Shown here piece by piece: positions 8,402 to 17,238 of a DNA stretch of 49,404 bases (positions within the stretch are counted from its first letter, which is position 1; each line of letters begins with the position of its first letter). This DNA comes from CAYZEZ01 sp964477295 (GTDB taxonomy: Bacteria > Bacteroidota > Bacteroidia > Bacteroidales > SM23-62): assembly GCA_964477295.1 (NCBI GenBank), contig CAYZEZ010000001.1, positions 1-49,404 on the forward strand, in the 5' to 3' direction. A model generated the notes under the pieces. The model ran no database searches. It saw only the letters and a list, made by a program, of their open reading frames with translations, and was not told the DNA's origin. Made by a program: the position numbers and the translations under genes.

Positions 8402-8477
8402 GGAAGTCGCCAGTCTCCAGTCTGCAAAGATAAACTTCAACTCAGCCCCTTCTGACTTCTGTCTTCTGACTTCTGTC
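8402..8477. repeat. Degenerate heptad repeats at the proA/carA convergent end
   Basis: The left part (8402-8429) reads as heptads of the type GGAAGTC, GCCAGTC, TCCAGTC. The right part (8450-8477) is TTCTGAC TTCTGTC TTCTGAC TTCTGTC, an alternating perfect tandem. The two halves are roughly inverted (GAAGTC versus GACTTC), so a hairpin could form between the two convergent genes. The right half lies inside the carA coding region and encodes part of its C-terminus. Confidence 0.6.
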
Positions 8478-9545
8478 TATCATTTCAATAAACTGATCAA
8501 ATAAAAATTCCGTGTCGGTTGGTCCGCCTGAAGCTTCGGGGTGGAATTGAGTAGAAAAGAATGGTTTTGATTTATGCTTAATCCCCTCATTGGTATTGTC
8601 GTTCAGATTGATGAAATAAGGCACCCAGTCTTTTGTAAGTGTTTTATTATCAATGGCAAATCCATGATTTTGTGAGGTGATAAAAGATTGGTTGGAACCG
8701 GTCAGGATAACGGGCTGATTGTGACTTCGATGCCCGTATTTCAGCTTATATGTATCGGCTCCTGAAGCCAGTGCCATGAGCTGATTTCCCAGGCAGATCC
8801 CCATAATAGGGATATCCTTTTTAAAGGCTTTAGCCAGATTGCTGATAGTGGCAGAGCATTGTTTCGGGTCACCCGGTCCGTTAGATATAAACAATCCATC
8901 GTATTCTTCATTAAGAAAGTCATTATTCCATGGAACCCGTATCACGGTTGTATCTCTTTTCAGCAAATATCGGATGATATTATATTTTACACCACAATCG
9001 ATTAACAGGATTTTATATTTTCCCTCCCCGTAAACCTCTTTTTCAGAGATGCTGACTTTATCTACCAGGTTTTCCTTATTGGGGTCATACAGATCAACAT
9101 CATGATCATCACAAATGATTTTTCCCAGCATGGTACCCTTTTCCCTCAGGATCTTTGTAAGCTGCCTGGTATCAATACCAAAGATACCAGGGATCTCATT
9201 TTCCTTCAGCCAGGTTCCCAGGCTTTTCTCAGCATTCCAATGGCTGTATTCGACGGAATAATCAGATACGATCAATCCTGAAATATGCAGACGGTCAGAT
9301 TCAAAAAATTTGAGCATCCGGTTTTCAATGGTATCCTGGGGAACTCCATAATTACCTATAAGCGGATAGGTCAAAACAAGGATCTGTCCTTTATAAGATG
9401 GATCGGTAAGACTTTCAGGATATCCGGTCATGGCTGTATTGAAAACCACTTCACCTGAGATCGACTTTTCAAAACCAAATGAGTTCCCATGAAACTCAGT
9501 GCCATCCTCCAGTACAAGATGTATCTTGTGTTTTTTGACAGTCAT
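8442..9545 (-). CDS. carA: Carbamoyl-phosphate synthase small (glutaminase) subunit
   Basis: Hydrolyses glutamine and channels ammonia to CarB. The 367-aa protein has the N-terminal CarA domain (LVLEDGTEFHGNSFG, MTGYPESLTDPSY) and a class I glutamine amidotransferase domain with nucleophile Cys251 in GICLGNQLM, and His335 and Glu337 in FHPEASGG. It starts 4 bp after the stop of the TlpA-like gene on the same strand, so it is probably transcribed from that gene's promoter; no ARG box was noted here. Its terminal residues SQKTEVRRG are encoded by a heptad-repeat array, an apparent late extension. Separation from carB by the whole arg/pro operon is unusual. Confidence 0.96.
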   Translation of the reverse strand: MTVKKHKIHLVLEDGTEFHGNSFGFEKSISGEVVFNTAMTGYPESLTDPSYKGQILVLTYPLIGNYGVPQDTIENRMLKFFESDRLHISGLIVSDYSVEYSHWNAEKSLGTWLKENEIPGIFGIDTRQLTKILREKGTMLGKIICDDHDVDLYDPNKENLVDKVSISEKEVYGEGKYKILLIDCGVKYNIIRYLLKRDTTVIRVPWNNDFLNEEYDGLFISNGPGDPKQCSATISNLAKAFKKDIPIMGICLGNQLMALASGADTYKLKYGHRSHNQPVILTGSNQSFITSQNHGFAIDNKTLTKDWVPYFINLNDNTNEGIKHKSKPFFSTQFHPEASGGPTDTEFLFDQFIEMIDRSQKTEVRRG

Positions 9546-9549
9546 AGAT

Positions 9550-11016
9550 TTATTCCTGTTGATCTGTAAGGAGTGAATTTATTATCTTTTCGACCTGCTC
9601 CGGATCGATCTTTTTTGCAATGATCTTTTTATCCTTATCCAGCAGATAGAGGGAGGGTGTAGTGGCTACATCATAGAAGTTCTTATAGCTAAAATCATAT
9701 GGATTCCAGCAATTGATCCAGTCATACAGCCCATGTTCATTAACGAAATTAATCCATTTTACCTTTCCTTCCTCTCCGCCAAGCATGTGCATGGCTATCA
9801 CCTTAACATCTTTTTCTTTGAGCCTCTGGTAGACTTCATACAGTTTAGGGGTAGCGGTTTTGCAATGCCCGCAATCTGATTCCCAGAAAAATAAAATGGT
9901 GAAGGTGGCTTTAATATCATACAGGTTGAAAAAATTACCGACATAGGGATTTTTTTTCATCTCTTCATTATCGGCTGCCTCCATGAAATGTTCGGTTGAA
10001 ACGCTAACCATCTGGAAATCCTCAGCAGTCTGACCGATAAGGGTAGGTTTGCTTTTTTCTACCCGCTCTTTAAGTTTACTGATAAATTCAGGATCACTCC
10101 AGTCTGCTTCCGGGATATAATACTTCTCTGCAATATGGATATATACAGCATCCATTCCCATGATCTGGCTTTTAGCGAAATAGTTAAACAGGGTAATGAG
10201 CATATACCTGAAAAGCTGGGGATCGGTACGGGATTTTTCAATCAGCATATCCACTTCCCTGATCAGGGTATCGGGAGCCTGGTAAACCACCTTTTCAATA
10301 TAGGTCATGACTTTCTGTTCATAAAAAGGAGTTCTAAGAAGCCTCACATCGGATATATCGAAATTATCGAAGTAATGAGCCTTATAGTATTTATACTGGA
10401 AGGCAGGATCGATTACATTGCCTTCTTCATCTTTGGGAGGATCCGGAACCTTGATTTCCTGGAGGGCCAACAGGAACTTGCTGAAAAAAGTACCTTCATT
10501 CGCATGTATCAGTTCTTCAATATGGGCCATAACCTCATCATTGAGAGCGGTTAACTCTTCCTGGATTTTTGTCTTTTCTTCTTCTTTATCTGCAGCCTGC
10601 AACCTTTCCTGTATCTCTTTCGCCCGGGCTGAACGTTTTTTAAGGTAACGCTGGTAATTATAAAAAAGAGTGTTTTCTTCTGATCCCTTAATGATAATGT
10701 TGTCTACAAAATCCGCAGTGTCATTTTCAACATAAAATTCCTGGTCATCACTAATCAGCAGATCAAAAAAACTTTTATTCGGGAGAAACAATAAGTACAT
10801 TCCCTGTGGAAGTGGACCTTCTCCCTCAAAAACACCTGCTCCCTTGCTGTCAAGTACAGCAGTATCTTTTGGAACGTAGGAGGCATTAAAACGGTGACCA
10901 ATAGTGATTGTATCACCCGGGAAGTCTTTCAGCTTGACTTCAATCCTGTAACTTTGAGCTGATATAAAACTAATGTGAGATATGAATATACAGCTTAAAA
11001 AGAATAATTTTCGCAT
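9550..11016 (-). CDS. Secreted TlpA-like thioredoxin-fold protein (DUF4369/DUF5106 type)
   Basis: A 488-aa exported protein starting MRKLFFLSCIFISHISF with a signal peptide ending near AQS. An N-terminal beta-rich domain (about residues 20-110, RIEVKLKDFPGDTITIG) resembles the DUF4369 region of Bacteroidetes thioredoxin-like proteins. A charged helical segment (about 120-170) and a middle domain of the DUF5106 type follow. The C-terminal thioredoxin fold has WESDCGHCKTATP, with the CxxC cysteines near residues 382 and 385, and the cis-proline region VATTPSLYLLD. The expected role is periplasmic or lipid-anchored thiol-disulfide exchange; the substrate is unknown. The start at 11016 is preferred to 11055 because it places the signal peptide at the N-terminus. 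carA follows after 4 bp. Confidence 0.85.
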   Translation of the reverse strand: MRKLFFLSCIFISHISFISAQSYRIEVKLKDFPGDTITIGHRFNASYVPKDTAVLDSKGAGVFEGEGPLPQGMYLLFLPNKSFFDLLISDDQEFYVENDTADFVDNIIIKGSEENTLFYNYQRYLKKRSARAKEIQERLQAADKEEEKTKIQEELTALNDEVMAHIEELIHANEGTFFSKFLLALQEIKVPDPPKDEEGNVIDPAFQYKYYKAHYFDNFDISDVRLLRTPFYEQKVMTYIEKVVYQAPDTLIREVDMLIEKSRTDPQLFRYMLITLFNYFAKSQIMGMDAVYIHIAEKYYIPEADWSDPEFISKLKERVEKSKPTLIGQTAEDFQMVSVSTEHFMEAADNEEMKKNPYVGNFFNLYDIKATFTILFFWESDCGHCKTATPKLYEVYQRLKEKDVKVIAMHMLGGEEGKVKWINFVNEHGLYDWINCWNPYDFSYKNFYDVATTPSLYLLDKDKKIIAKKIDPEQVEKIINSLLTDQQE

Positions 11017-11128
11017 ACACATGTTTTGCATATATAACGGAAAAAATCGTGCCATAACATGTCATCAGGCACGAACTTTAATGGGCAAAGATAAACTTTT
11101 AGGATTAAATATTAGGATGACAGTGTCT

Positions 11129-12826
11129 TTATTTCTCAGGTGGAATTGTTTCGGAAATAGCCATTGAAATACTACAGATATAATCACCCAATCGTTCGCA
11201 CAGTGCAAGGATATCATTGTATACCACACCTGCCTGGTATTTATAGTTTTTATTTTCAATATTGCTGAGATGTTCCTGTTTCAAATCATTTCTGAGTGAA
11301 TTGATCTTAGCCTCAATTTCCATTGCACTTTCCAAATTAACGGATGTATAATCGGTTTCAAGATTATTTAGCATTACCTCAAAAGCCTCCTCGAGCAAAT
11401 CGAACATTCCATTCAGGTTATCTCTCAGATCCTGGGAAAACCATATTTTACCCTTTTTCTTGCGCTGTACAGCCTGAGCAATATTATAACATGAATCTCC
11501 AATACTTTCTATATCATCAACAAGCTTTAGCATGGCCTGTATTTTTATAGTTCCAGGCTGGCTTAATTCTCCTTCAGTTACCTTGGTTAGATACCTGGCA
11601 ATCTCTATCTCCATCCTGTCGACGATCTCTTCCTGATGATCTATGCGATGCTGATAATATTGGTATTTTTCATCGTTCGTCTCCATGAACAGGTCGCGTA
11701 CCGTTTTATACATTTTATGGGTTCTGTGAGCATATAAGGCAATCTCTTTCCTGGCTTGCAGAATGGATAGCTCAGAGATAGAAAGCAACCCGGTTTTAAA
11801 ATGTTTCAACCGGTACATTTCATTTTTGTCCTTTTTACCCCGGATGATCCAGGAAGATAATTTTTCTATTTGTTTTATAAATCCTGCCAGGAAAACGGTA
11901 TTGAATAAATTAAAAGCTGTGTGAAAAAAAGCAAGGGCGATTGGGATGGATACCACGTCCAGGAAGGGTGAAGGTCTACCTGTACTCACCATAAAAAAGT
12001 CGATTGCCTGCAATGCCGGTTTCAATAGAACCAAAGCCCAGGTGATCCCGATCATATTGAACAGGAAATGAGACAATGCTGCCCTCTTGGCAGCAGTATT
12101 TGCAACCAGGGCGGCAAGGTTGGCTGTAATGGTTGTTCCAACATTCTCTCCCAGTACCATCGCGGCTGCCAGATCAAAAGTGATCCAGCCTTTATAACAC
12201 ATGACAAAAGTTAGGGCCATAGCAGCACTCGAAGATTGGATTAACAGCGTAATGGCGATCCCTATACCAAGGAATATAAGTGTGGTTACCATTCCCTTCC
12301 CGATATAACCGGTTACAAATTCAATCAGTTCTGGCTGTGCGCTTATATCAGGTATAGTGGTTTTCAGGAATTCCAGTCCAATAAAGATAAGTGCAAACCC
12401 GATCAAAAACTCTCCCCAGCTTCTCCCGTTATTGTGCCGTAAAAACAGAAGAGGGAATCCTATGCCAATCAGAGGTAATGCCAGGCTGCTGATTTTAAGG
12501 TTAAATCCTAACAACGACACCAGCCAGGCTGTCAGGGTAGTACCAATATTTGCACCCATTATCACCCCTATTGACTCAAACAGTGTTAACAGGCCCGCAT
12601 TAACAAAACTGACAACCATCACCGTGGTGGCTGAAGAGGATTGTATCAGGGAAGTAATGATAAGACCTGATAAAATGCTTCGTGTCCGGTTGGAAGTTAT
12701 CATGGCAAGTATACTTCTCAACCTTACACCTGTAGCCTTTTGTAATGCTTCACTCATGATCTTCATCCCGAAAAGGAAAAGACCAAGTGAGCCCATCAGG
12801 GTAAGTATATCAATCAGAAGGTGCAA
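11129..12826 (-). CDS. Na+/phosphate cotransporter family protein with PhoU-like tail
   Basis: A 565-aa inner-membrane transporter of the NptA/PNaS family. The two inverted transport repeats each carry the QSSSA signature (residues 62-66 and 197-201) followed by glycine-rich helices GANIGTT (91-97) and GENVGTT (about 226-232). About eight to nine hydrophobic segments fill residues 5-320. The C-terminal 200 residues are helical and charged, like a PhoU domain, which may regulate uptake. It probably imports phosphate with sodium. It is divergent from the polyprenyl synthase gene. Family assignment is firm; the exact substrate is inferred from the family. Confidence 0.9.
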   Translation of the reverse strand: MHLLIDILTLMGSLGLFLFGMKIMSEALQKATGVRLRSILAMITSNRTRSILSGLIITSLIQSSSATTVMVVSFVNAGLLTLFESIGVIMGANIGTTLTAWLVSLLGFNLKISSLALPLIGIGFPLLFLRHNNGRSWGEFLIGFALIFIGLEFLKTTIPDISAQPELIEFVTGYIGKGMVTTLIFLGIGIAITLLIQSSSAAMALTFVMCYKGWITFDLAAAMVLGENVGTTITANLAALVANTAAKRAALSHFLFNMIGITWALVLLKPALQAIDFFMVSTGRPSPFLDVVSIPIALAFFHTAFNLFNTVFLAGFIKQIEKLSSWIIRGKKDKNEMYRLKHFKTGLLSISELSILQARKEIALYAHRTHKMYKTVRDLFMETNDEKYQYYQHRIDHQEEIVDRMEIEIARYLTKVTEGELSQPGTIKIQAMLKLVDDIESIGDSCYNIAQAVQRKKKGKIWFSQDLRDNLNGMFDLLEEAFEVMLNNLETDYTSVNLESAMEIEAKINSLRNDLKQEHLSNIENKNYKYQAGVVYNDILALCERLGDYICSISMAISETIPPEK

Positions 12827-12946
12827 TACACAGATATTGGGTTGGTGAGAGTGTAAAATTAATATATGATTATAATTAATCCCCAGAAGGAAAGCAAAAG
12901 CACCGGTAAATCAGAAATTTCATTTTTTTTCAAAACAAATTGGTAG

Positions 12947-12965
12947 GTAACAGTGTTTGTGTTAC
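12947..12965. promoter_or_regulatory. Short inverted repeat in the divergent transporter/prenyl synthase region
   Basis: GTAACA at 12947-12952 and TGTTAC at 12960-12965 form perfect 6-bp arms around a 7-bp centre, about 38 bp before the polyprenyl synthase ATG. It could be an operator for either divergent gene. No standard promoter elements were recognised around it. Confidence 0.25.
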
Positions 12966-13002
12966 ATTTAAAATACCTAACAACCCAGTTTGAATTATTC
13001 AG

Positions 13003-13977
13003 ATGCTGGATTTTACAGAAGCACAACATATAATCAATGAACAACTGAATAAGCTGCGTTTATCAAATGAACCGGTGGAATTGTACGAACCGATACGGTA
13101 TATATTATCCATTGGTGGCAAAAGGCTTCGTCCTGCGCTGGTGTTAATGTCATGCAGCCTTTTTACAGATTCAGTAGATCATGCAATTCAACCGGCCCTG
13201 GGCATAGAGGTTTTCCATAATTTTACCCTGCTGCACGACGATATCATGGATCAATCAAAGGTTCGCCGTAACCAGCCTACGGTGCATAATAAATGGAACA
13301 ATAATATTGCTATTTTATCGGGTGACACCATGTCGATACTATCCTATCGGTATATATTGCAAAGCCCTGAAGATCAGCTGAAAGATGTTCTTGAATTATT
13401 CAATACAACGGCACTGGAGGTATGCGAAGGACAACAATTTGATCTGAATTTTGAAGATGAATTGCAGGTTAGCGTGCATGATTATATCAGGATGATCGAA
13501 TTGAAAACTTCAGTATTAATTGCTGCCAGTTTAAAGCTGGGCGCCATTCTGGGAAGAGCCTCCGGGGAGGATCGCCATCATCTTTATGAATTTGGAAGAA
13601 ACCTGGGAATTGCATTCCAGATCCGCGACGATTACCTCGACACATATGGGGATCCTGAGAAATTTGGCAAGAAGATTGGTAATGATATTGTTACCAACAA
13701 AAAAACCTATCTGATGATTATGGCCCTGGAGCTTGCCAAGGGGAAACATTTCGATGAATTAAATCAACTCCTGAAGAATAATGAAATCGGGCAGGAGGGG
13801 AAAATCAGTATGGTTAAGAATATATATAACCAACTTGAAGTTGGGAAAATTACGGAAATAAAAGCACAGGAATTCTATGATAAATCCCTCCTGTCGCTGA
13901 GGAATGTTTCGGTGCCAGCCGACAAAAAAGAGGCTCTGTTTCAATTTGCCAGTGAACTCATGGAGAGGGAATCATAA
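13003..13977 (+). CDS. Trans-polyprenyl diphosphate synthase
   Basis: A 324-aa head-to-tail prenyl transferase that condenses isopentenyl diphosphate with an allylic diphosphate. It has GGKRLRP (residues 38-44), the first aspartate-rich motif DDIMD (79-83, within LLHDDIMDQSKVRRNQPTVH), GDTM, and the second motif DDYLDTYGD (209-217) followed by FGKKIGNDI. Chain length cannot be fixed: the phenylalanine five residues before the first motif hints at a short-chain product (farnesyl or geranylgeranyl), but the same family makes the longer quinone tail. It is divergent from the phosphate transporter and convergent with the DUF2723 gene, ending 9 bp before that gene's stop codon. Confidence 0.92.
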   Translation: MLDFTEAQHIINEQLNKLRLSNEPVELYEPIRYILSIGGKRLRPALVLMSCSLFTDSVDHAIQPALGIEVFHNFTLLHDDIMDQSKVRRNQPTVHNKWNNNIAILSGDTMSILSYRYILQSPEDQLKDVLELFNTTALEVCEGQQFDLNFEDELQVSVHDYIRMIELKTSVLIAASLKLGAILGRASGEDRHHLYEFGRNLGIAFQIRDDYLDTYGDPEKFGKKIGNDIVTNKKTYLMIMALELAKGKHFDELNQLLKNNEIGQEGKISMVKNIYNQLEVGKITEIKAQEFYDKSLLSLRNVSVPADKKEALFQFASELMERES

Positions 13978-13986
13978 ATAATCGTC

Positions 13987-16900
13987 CTACCGGGGCTGGG
14001 GCAATGGAACTCCTTGCTGCGACTGAAAATAGCGCTGATAGTTAATGGTAAACAACTCTTCAGCCCTTGAAGATAGTTCACTCCGCCCGGCATTTGCCGT
14101 AATCCGCCTGTAATCCTGTGTAACCTGTAAATCAAGGCGTATCTCGTAATCAATGCTCTGCCTAAATTCCGGCTTCAGTGACATAAAATAGGACAGGTCC
14201 TCGGCAGCCATATCCAGATGTGTATTAACGATGGAATCTGCTTTTTCCGGCTGGTTGCAATCGTAATATGCTTCGGCGATAGCCGGGACAAAAAGATCAA
14301 AAGGAACCTTTTCGTTTGGCATTAGTTGCATGCACTTATCGAGCACCCTGTTGGCGGAATCCAACTTATTCTTCTGGATAAGATTTTCAGCCAGACGAGT
14401 AAAATTATTTCTTAGTTTAATGACTCCCAGGGTTCTGATGTTGTAATAATCGAGATATACATCCGGTTGATCCATCCTGCCATATGAGAACTTATTCATC
14501 ATATTGTCATACAGAATATCGGTATCAATTCTTCCGTAGGTATAAAAATTCCCTCCCTGGGTTTTGATCGGAACCAGTCGGTATGCATATCCTTCTATCT
14601 GGAAATAGGGTTCAAGGTTTAAGGCTCCTTCATTACCGGCGGCAACAAAATATATGGGCCTGTCCCAGTTATTGGTAGCCAGGATATCAAGTTGCATCAT
14701 CTCATTTTTAAGGATTGTACTCTTGTTCAACCGGAAATCGATGTACGGAACCATCTTGCCGGCATCTTCCGGCTTAACCGTCCCATTTTGCAGTACTTTC
14801 GCAGAATCAACAGTGAGTCTGAAATTTTTTGTGGGGACAAAATCCAGGCTCATGCCGGGCTGGGGTTTAATTTTAGACCGGGGATCATCACTTTTAATAA
14901 AATCCACTACCTGTTTCAGCTCGACATTATTTTTAAATGTTTCCAGCAGGTAAAGGTAATTATTAGTTCCATCCTGGTATTTTCTTTCCGGTAATGACAT
15001 GGGGACAGGATCAGACTCATAGGCTTTATTTTTCATCACATCAATATACCATTGAGTGTTAAAAAGCATCAGGTTGATGATCCTCACGTCGGTCCTTACA
15101 CCTTCCACTTCCTGAATATACCATAGCGGAAATGTATCGTTATCCCCATTGGTGAACAGAATTGCGTTAGGGGCACAACTGTTGAGGTAATTGAATGCAT
15201 GAGCCCTGGCAGTATAGCGACCGGAACGGTCATGATCGTCCCAGTTTTCCCGGGCCATAAGCCCCGGCACAAAAATGAGGCTGATCAGGAAGACTATGCT
15301 TGCACTGAAGATTGCAGGTGCCTTTTTCCTGAGAAAATCATACAGTGAAAGTACGCCGAGTCCTATCCAGATGGAAAATGCATAAAATGATCCAACATAC
15401 GAATAATCCCGCTCCCTTGGCTCCTGGGGTTTTTGATTAAGGTACACGACAATAGCGATCCCGGTAAGAATAAAAAGGAACAGGATCACTGAGAAATCCT
15501 TTTTATGTTTTTTCGAATGGTAAAAAACACCTATTAGCCCCAGCAGGAGCGGCAGCATATAATATTTGTTCCTTGCTTTATGATTCAGGTACCTTGAGGG
15601 TAGCTTGTCCTGCGACCCCAGCCTTGCCTTATCTATAAACTTAATACCGCTCAGCCAGTTACCGTTTAGAATCTCTCCATGTCCCTGGATATCATTCTGG
15701 CGGCCGGCAAAGTTCCACATGAAATACCTCAGGTACATATACCCGACCTGGTATTTGAAGAAAAAAGCCAGGTTGTTTCCGAAAGAGGGCTTTGTTAAAG
15801 ACTGCATTTTACCGTCGCGCCCCTTGATATTCACCTTTTTACCTTTAATCTTAACCCATGATTCATAGGCCTGTACGTGTGCAGGATCATTGCTGTACAT
15901 TCTGGGGAACACAGTAGTTAATTCAGGGGAAAAAATATATTTACTCTTCCGGTCTATTTCTTTATACTTGCCATCCACTGGCCTGTACACCGGCGCCCCT
16001 TCCTTTATATCAATAATAGGTGCATTGTAATACTGGCCCTTCAGCAGGGGTCTGTCTCCATATTGTTCCCGCTTGAGATAAGATATCAGGTCAAAGACAG
16101 TTTCCGGATTGTTCATATCCATGGGCGGATTGGCATTCGACCGGATCACAATCAGTGTGAATGAAGAATAACCAATGATAATCATGGTAAAAGCAAGAAT
16201 GACAGTATTTAAAATGACCTTATTCTTTTTATGGGTATAATACACACCATAAGCAATTAATCCACCTATCAATAATGCATAAAATATTACACCGGAATTG
16301 AAGGGTAAGCCGAAGCTATTCACGAAAGCCAGTTCAAACCAGGAAGCTACTATCACGAACCAGTTGATTACACCGTATTGGATGAATCCAAGGATGACCA
16401 GTGACAACAAAAGGGCGTATATGATCCCTTTCGGCGTAGCTTTGAATTTTTTGAAATAGTAAACGAGAACGATCGCAGGAATGGCCAGCAGGTTCAGCAG
16501 GTGAACCCCGATGGAAAGCCCCATTAGGTAAGCAATAAGCAGGATCCATCGGTTGGAATTGGGTTCATCCGCGACATTTTCCCACTTTAGGATGGCCCAG
16601 AAGACGATTGCAGTGAAGAGGGATGAGTTACCGTATACTTCTCCTTCCACGGCTGAAAACCAGAATGAATCACTAAAAGTATAGGCCAGGGCCCCGACGA
16701 TTCCGCTTCCAAAAATGGCAATGAGCTGGTGTAATTCACACTCCCCGTTTTTTATCACTATTTTTTTAGCCAGGTGGGTGATTGTCCAGAACAGGAACAT
16801 AATGGTCAGGCTGCTGCTCAGTGCCGAAAGTACGTTAATCATTTTAGCCGCGTTGGCGGAGTCTCCGGCAAACAATGAAAAAAACCGTCCCAATAACAGG

Positions 16901-17070
16901 AAAAATGGTGCTCCCGGAGGATGGGGGACCTCCAGCTTATAGGAGCAGGCAATAAATTCACCGCAATCCCATAAGCTAACGGTTGGTTCAAGTGTCAATA
17001 AGTAAACGGTTGTTGCAATGGCAAAAACCAACCATCCTATTATAATGTTCCAACGGGTATATTGTGTCAT
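13987..17070 (-). CDS. DUF2723 multi-pass membrane protein (GT-C-like, glycosyltransferase 117 type)
   Basis: A 1027-aa protein starting MTQYTRWNIIIGWLVFAIA. The first 330 residues have about ten membrane helices and the DUF2723 signature LEPTVSLWDCGEFIACSYKLEVPHPPGAP (about 22-50; key residues D, C, G, E and the H-P-P-G-A-P loop), resembling O-mannosyltransferase-type GT-C enzymes. More helices lie near 510-610. The last 400 residues are soluble, with a NGDNDTFPLWYIQEV segment and tetratricopeptide-like helices. The family is abundant in Bacteroidetes and is suspected of periplasmic protein or lipid glycosylation; no substrate can be assigned. The ATG at 17070 is preferred to an upstream TTG at 17091. 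Confidence 0.88.
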   Translation of the reverse strand: MTQYTRWNIIIGWLVFAIATTVYLLTLEPTVSLWDCGEFIACSYKLEVPHPPGAPFFLLLGRFFSLFAGDSANAAKMINVLSALSSSLTIMFLFWTITHLAKKIVIKNGECELHQLIAIFGSGIVGALAYTFSDSFWFSAVEGEVYGNSSLFTAIVFWAILKWENVADEPNSNRWILLIAYLMGLSIGVHLLNLLAIPAIVLVYYFKKFKATPKGIIYALLLSLVILGFIQYGVINWFVIVASWFELAFVNSFGLPFNSGVIFYALLIGGLIAYGVYYTHKKNKVILNTVILAFTMIIIGYSSFTLIVIRSNANPPMDMNNPETVFDLISYLKREQYGDRPLLKGQYYNAPIIDIKEGAPVYRPVDGKYKEIDRKSKYIFSPELTTVFPRMYSNDPAHVQAYESWVKIKGKKVNIKGRDGKMQSLTKPSFGNNLAFFFKYQVGYMYLRYFMWNFAGRQNDIQGHGEILNGNWLSGIKFIDKARLGSQDKLPSRYLNHKARNKYYMLPLLLGLIGVFYHSKKHKKDFSVILFLFILTGIAIVVYLNQKPQEPRERDYSYVGSFYAFSIWIGLGVLSLYDFLRKKAPAIFSASIVFLISLIFVPGLMARENWDDHDRSGRYTARAHAFNYLNSCAPNAILFTNGDNDTFPLWYIQEVEGVRTDVRIINLMLFNTQWYIDVMKNKAYESDPVPMSLPERKYQDGTNNYLYLLETFKNNVELKQVVDFIKSDDPRSKIKPQPGMSLDFVPTKNFRLTVDSAKVLQNGTVKPEDAGKMVPYIDFRLNKSTILKNEMMQLDILATNNWDRPIYFVAAGNEGALNLEPYFQIEGYAYRLVPIKTQGGNFYTYGRIDTDILYDNMMNKFSYGRMDQPDVYLDYYNIRTLGVIKLRNNFTRLAENLIQKNKLDSANRVLDKCMQLMPNEKVPFDLFVPAIAEAYYDCNQPEKADSIVNTHLDMAAEDLSYFMSLKPEFRQSIDYEIRLDLQVTQDYRRITANAGRSELSSRAEELFTINYQRYFQSQQGVPLPQPR

Positions 17071-17174
17071 AAGAAAATGATTATCGATCAATAATATCTG
17101 GGCGAATTTAATGTTTTTCTTATTATAAACTAATTATCAAAGTATGGATTTTCCTGAGTTTGCATTGTTTGATA

Positions 17175-17182
17175 TAATTTTG
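17175..17182 (+). promoter_or_regulatory. Candidate -7 element for the peptidase/propeller/barrel gene
   Basis: TAATTTTG matches TAnnTTTG. The predicted start near 17189 leaves about 50 nt of leader. There is no TTTG at the standard -33 distance (the nearest is 12 nt upstream), so this is only a candidate. Confidence 0.3.
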
Positions 17183-17238
17183 AAGTATTTTCGAAGGATG
17201 AGCTGCAGGCTTGTAAGAAAGGGAAAATAGATCAGGTT

